Shown here piece by piece: positions 59,927-64,000 of a stretch of DNA of 64,000 nt. The stretch spans positions 1,178,001-1,242,000 of the forward strand of contig OY744469.1 in assembly GCA_963556145.1 (NCBI GenBank), read 5' to 3'. Made by a program: the position numbers and the translations under genes. Below the pieces are notes generated by a model that saw only the letters and a program-made list of their open reading frames with translations, searched no databases and was not told where the DNA came from. Origin of the DNA: Hygrocybe punicea. Taxonomy: Eukaryota > Basidiomycota > Agaricomycetes > Agaricales > Hygrophoraceae. Positions within the stretch are counted from its first letter, which is position 1; each line of letters begins with the position of its first letter.

Positions 59927-61373
59927 GTATTTCAAGGTCCAGTCCATAGGACTGGAAAAAAACTGGGACCCAACCAGACTGAACCGAAAAAGACCGGACC
60001 ACCGGTTGTGGTTGCGCCTGATGTGGGAGGCTGCCAGTTGTGGTTGCCCGATTTGGCTCACCCTTATACAACCGAGTTGCAACCAGCTGCAACCGGTTAC
60101 AACCGGACTTTCCGGTTCACCTCATAGATAGGGAAATTGTATATTTTTTTGGGGGTTGCAATCCTTGTGTATGTAGATAATAAAACTAAGGGACAAATTA
60201 TGTATAATGTATAATAGTGGGCATGGCACTTTGCCCCGCCCTGCCCAATTCTTGTTGGCGCCAATGATGCGGCTTTCACCCTCGCGAGGTAGATGGGGGG
60301 GCCTCATGTGAGGCCATGGCCCTTAACCTGCTGGTTTCCATGACTTGGGGCGCCACATACCTCGTGCGGGCCAGACGCGGTTGTCACCCTCACGAGGTAG
60401 ATGGGGGGCCATCCTCACTGCCATCCTCGTTGGATGTGGGGCCATTGTTGATTGGGCTGTTGGTGTCCAATGGAGCTGGCCGTTGGGGGGACTGGCGGTG
60501 CTTGTCCAGCGGGGCCATCCTGTTGGCCCTTTCTGCATCCTTCATTATTACCATGCCGAATTCCTCGCAAACGACGTCTGCGCGTCTGTTGACACATCAG
60601 CCTGTGTTTGCGAGGTGTGTGGTTAGCAAGATGTCAATGGGACAAAGGTGGCATACGTACCTGGGCCGGTAGGTGGGCACACCACCCTCCCAGCCTTCAA
60701 CTTCCCTGTCGTCATCGTCATCGTTGTCTTGTTGTGACGTGGGTGTTGGTAGTGGTCATGGTCTTGTCATCATGCACCTTTCTGTGGTCCAATCCATGGT
60801 TCCTGTGGGAGATGGTGGTGGGTTGTATTATTCGTTGTCGTTGTCGCAGGTGCTGTACTTGTTCTTGCAGAATCTTGTTGTTGTGTCACGGTTGTGATGG
60901 CCGTGTGAATTGTCATCGTCGTTGTGCTGACCGATGTCGCGGTGAATATCTCCATTAGAAAGGTAAAATGTTAGTGAAATATACACAGTACAATGAAAAA
61001 CAGAAGACTTACCTTGAGCAGAAGGGTTCGCAATCACGAACTGTTCTGCTTGACGTTGTGGTCGGAGACTCGGAGTTGAGGTAGTGTCACTTATGTGACG
61101 AGAAGTCACACTTACAATTACAATTCAATATTCTAAGCTTTGAATAGTATAAACCGGTCCAGACCTGGTGCAAAACCAGTCTGGACTGGTTATTAACTGG
61201 TTCAGGTTAAAACCAGTTTAAACTGGTTAATGGACTGAAAAAAACCGATGGCAACCGGTTTCTGTCAGTCCAGTCCAGTTTTTTTCATTTTTGTAATGTT
61301 AGGCAACCAGTCCAGTCCCAGTTAACTTCCAAAAAAGGCAAAAAACCGGACCTAACCGGACTTTAAAACACTA
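59927..61373. mobile_element. 1.45-kb hAT-type non-autonomous element, target duplication ACAGAAGG
   Basis: ACAGAAGG at 59919-59926 and 61374-61381. The ends TAGTATTTCAAGGTCCAGTC and inverted TAGTGTTTTAAAGTCCGGTT match at about 16 of 20 positions. Subterminal regions are full of CCAGTCC and AACCGGTT motifs in both orientations. The middle (60240-61100) is GC-rich with no recognisable protein; a doubled CACCCTCxCGAGGTAGATGG lies at 60277 and 60387. Confidence 0.85.
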
Positions 61374-61381
61374 ACAGAAGG

Positions 61382-62773
61382 TGATTCTGGACTTGTCAAG
61401 CTTGATGTTGAACCCAAGGATGCAGATGAGGAATCAATCTGTTTGATATTAATGAAAACCGAGACAGTTAAACCAAGCACAGGACTTACAACCGTCTGTG
61501 GTAAATCTTGAATGGCCCTTGCCTTGCAGAGTGATTTGAGATGCTGTGACAGTGCATTCATGCCCAAGTGAGGTTTGTCAGGTATGCCCCGCATGGCCTC
61601 AAGCTGAGCCATGACAGCTTTTGGGGATACTACCTGGCAATGCATCTCTGCATCGATCCACTCTGGAATTTCATGAAATCTCTCAAACCACTTTCATGCC
61701 TTGCGGATCACACATGACATGTCAGGCTTCAATGCAGGGCAAGTCTTGAAAAGAACAGAAACATACTTTAGATCCTTTCCACCATCCTGAACCAAACTGC
61801 TGCTCAATTTGGCATATCGGTGGCTTCATTCTGGAGATGTTGCCATTCTTGTCATGGACAGCCTCACCAGAATCCCAGCACTCCCAAATTGAGGCTATCA
61901 TCATCTGGTCAAAGCTCAGAGCAGAGGGTTTGTACACATCATACAGGAACTTTGGCTGTTGGATGAGTGCAAATACATCGACCCATCTTATGCACTTCTG
62001 CCCAAGAATTGGTGGCCAGAGGGTGTTTGGGGAACCTAGAGTAAGCATTAGCATCCATCAATGTCCATGTGGATGATTATGCTGACCTTCTCTGTGAAAT
62101 GCTGGCAGAGGAGGCAAAATAAGGTCCACTGGAGTCCAAGTCCAAGGCACACTATGACCCAGAGGGGATGCACAGACAAAGGCATGAAGGGTATGATCCT
62201 CAGCTGCATACACACCTGTGTCTTCCAATTCATGCATCGTGGGATCAATTATTGGAAGTGTTGAAGGAACCGGCACTCTGGTATCTTTCACCAGAAAGGG
62301 GTTTTCGCCACAATCGAGGATGGGGAGGAGTGTGTGCAGCCCCTTCTCATTCATCGATGGAGGATCCTGCTCCTGATGCAAGACTGGTGTCATGGATGCC
62401 AATGGTCTCAGCGCTGTGACTGTCACAGATCATGAATGGCTGAACAGGGCAGGGAATCATACTCACCTCGGTCTGCATATGTCTCATTGCTGTATCCTTT
62501 TGCTGGAGACAACATTGCTGTTCGTTGTTGCATGAGATGAGTGAGCTTCTGCAACTCAATATGCTGTGCTGCAAGCAGAGTCTGTACTTCTTCTAGCGAA
62601 AGACGTAGTGCCTCATTCTGGATCCATGCAAGGTCAATGGGACTGCCAGCATTTGCACACAGTGTGCACAGCTCAGAAGGGAACGCCATCTTCATCCATG
62701 CCTGAACATCAGGCTGAACAAGGGCTGGCAATCGGAACAGTGCAGAGTCGGGCCGTACTTGATACAAGGCCAC
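61382..62773 (-). pseudogene. Transposon-associated agaricomycete ORF, decayed
   Basis: From 62773: ALYQVRPDSALFRLP, a leucine-rich helical stretch (ALRLSLEEVQTLLAAQHIEL), an intron, VLHQEQDPP and GVYAAEDHTLHAF, then a TGA at 62060-62058 between HPHGH and WMLML, IRWVDVFALIQQPKFLYDVY, SIWECWDSGEAV, RMKPPICQIEQQFGSGW, an intron, WFERFHEIPEWIDAE, KAVMAQLEAMRG. I recall this type of protein beside agaricomycete transposons, with unknown role. The hAT-type MITE at 59927 interrupts its downstream end. Confidence 0.5.
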
Positions 62774-63101
62774 TGCACACTAAGTAAACATAGTATATTG
62801 CAATGAATCTGTTTCACAAGCTGTCATGACGAACCTGGAAAAAATATGGCCAGAGTTCAATTAGCATTTGCCAGTAGTTTGATGCCCCCGAGAGGTTCTT
62901 TTTCCCTAGAGGCAAATATTATCAACCAAAACTGTCAATGTGAAACATAAGCACACCTTCAATTGTGTCAAGGATCTCCTTGGCCATTGGATAGACTTGC
63001 CGGAGGAAAGTATCTGGCACCCTGGTATGGCGCCAGAGTGGGTCATAATTCTTGTGAAGTTTACAGCCATTTTCTTATTGCTATTTTCATATATAATGAC
63101 A

Positions 63102-63777
63102 TTTTGAAAAACAAATCTTTTAAAGAAGGAGGTCCTAGTAAAATGATAACTTGTGAAATACTGCACCAAATTACATAGTCTGAGAGGGATAGTTTGTCTA
63201 TGTTCTAAGGGCCATCTTTCCCTCTATTTATAATTTCAAAATATGTGTTATATAAAAAGTTATAGGTGAATTGTTGATTTGAGTCATTGCAACTTGTACA
63301 ATGAATATCTTTACAAGAAATGCTTGGATTGACATGGTTGTAGAGAGAAAGTTGTTCTATTTTTCAAGGGCTACAAGGGCCCATGCCGTATTTTTCTGTA
63401 CTTTGAAATTTTGAAGGAGAATTACACAAAAACAACCTCTGTATAAATAACATTACAATAATCTGCTAAGGTTCAAAATACAAGAAAACGCGGTATGAGC
63501 CCTTGTAGCCCTTGAAAAATAGAACAACTTTCTCTCTACAACCATGTCAATCCAAGCATTTCTTGTAAAGATATTCATTGTACAAGTTGCAATGACTCAA
63601 ATCAACAATTCACCTATAACTTTTTATATAACACATATTTTGAAATTATAAATAGAGGGAAAGATGGCCCTTAGAACATAGACAAACTATCCCTCTCAGA
63701 CTATGTAATTTGGTGCAGTATTTCACAAGTTATCATTTTACTAGGACCTCCTTCTTTAAAAGATTTGTTTTTCAAAA
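63102..63777. repeat. Large inverted repeat (foldback), 279-bp arms, 118-bp spacer
   Basis: 63102-63380 is the reverse complement of 63499-63777, identical by eye; similarity continues with mismatches about 30 bp further into the spacer. AT-rich with no ORF. It could extrude as a cruciform or be transcribed to a long hairpin RNA. Confidence 0.9.
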
Positions 63778-64000
63778 GGGTAGTTCTATTTGGCACCCCG
63801 GGGTGCACCTTCTTTCCCACGCACCCCTCCCCATAAATCTCAGAGTGCCCTGGGCACTTCTCAACTCATGTGCCCCCATGGCCGGGCATGGCCGGACAGC
63901 CGCTGGATATCTATGTGTCACCAATGTCTTTGTCGTCTCTGTCGCCTCTCGTCACCATCACATCCTTCCACCACCACAGCCAACAGCCAACCACTACCGC
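63778..64000. other. No gene recognised at right edge
   Basis: It starts with a small palindrome (GCACCCCGGGGTGC at 63794) and GC-rich sequence, then nothing assignable. Confidence 0.4.

Noticed and set aside
1..64000. tRNA or rRNA genes
   Set aside because: I found no cloverleaf with consensus A and B boxes and no rRNA-like conserved block on either strand by eye; a covariance-model scan would be decisive.

Overview
The window looks like a transposon-dense stretch of a mushroom-forming basidiomycete (Agaricomycetes) nuclear genome. The reasons are: genes are cut by many 45-70 nt GT-AG introns; host-type genes (BTB, FAD monooxygenase, CK1-like kinase, SAT4/rhodopsin-like membrane protein, NACHT fragment) sit among element classes typical of this group (Helitron, Tnp2/CACTA, KDZ, hAT); and element remnants are AT-rich and CpG-poor while the host-like block at 16-24 kb is CpG-rich.

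Layout. 1-15.0 kb: a divergent gene pair (A on minus, running off the left edge; B on plus), a partial membrane-protein gene, a 153-bp tandem duplication, then a Helitron Rep-helicase reading frame with one 17-bp deletion and the Helitron 3' end. 15.3-20.6 kb: a host-like block with an FAD monooxygenase, a protein made of two BTB units, and a small predicted secreted protein. 21.0-27.0 kb: two genes of unknown function around a 60-bp divergent promoter, next to a decayed Tnp2 transposase. 27-29.9 kb: repeats only. 29.9-32.8 kb: a decayed multi-exon hAT transposase. 33.1-36.2 kb: a CK1-like kinase whose N-lobe is on plus and C-lobe on minus, with a ~150-bp minisatellite at the break. 36.5-53.2 kb: a second A/B pair in the same arrangement, a NACHT fragment, a tiny secreted ORF, a TRIM-like LTR element, and a second Helitron with six in-frame TGA stops. 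53.5-64 kb: nested wreckage with a KDZ transposase cut by a hAT MITE, a 1.3-kb TIR element inside a copied fragment, a second hAT transposase remnant, an SDR fragment, a 1.45-kb hAT-type MITE with a perfect 8-bp target duplication, and a near-perfect 279-bp inverted repeat.

Theme. Decay is dominated by C-to-T change at CpG. All six stops of the second Helitron are TGA where the sister copy has arginine. The two TRIM LTRs differ at two sites and the two 153-bp tandem copies differ at two sites, and all four differences are CpG transitions. Genes A and B beside the damaged Helitron stay open and CpG-containing, so methylation or a RIP-like process seems aimed at the transposase rather than at the whole locus. 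The recurrence of A + B + variable cargo + Helitron is the best candidate for an undescribed composite unit. All gene models are hand-spliced from sequence; no database search was possible.
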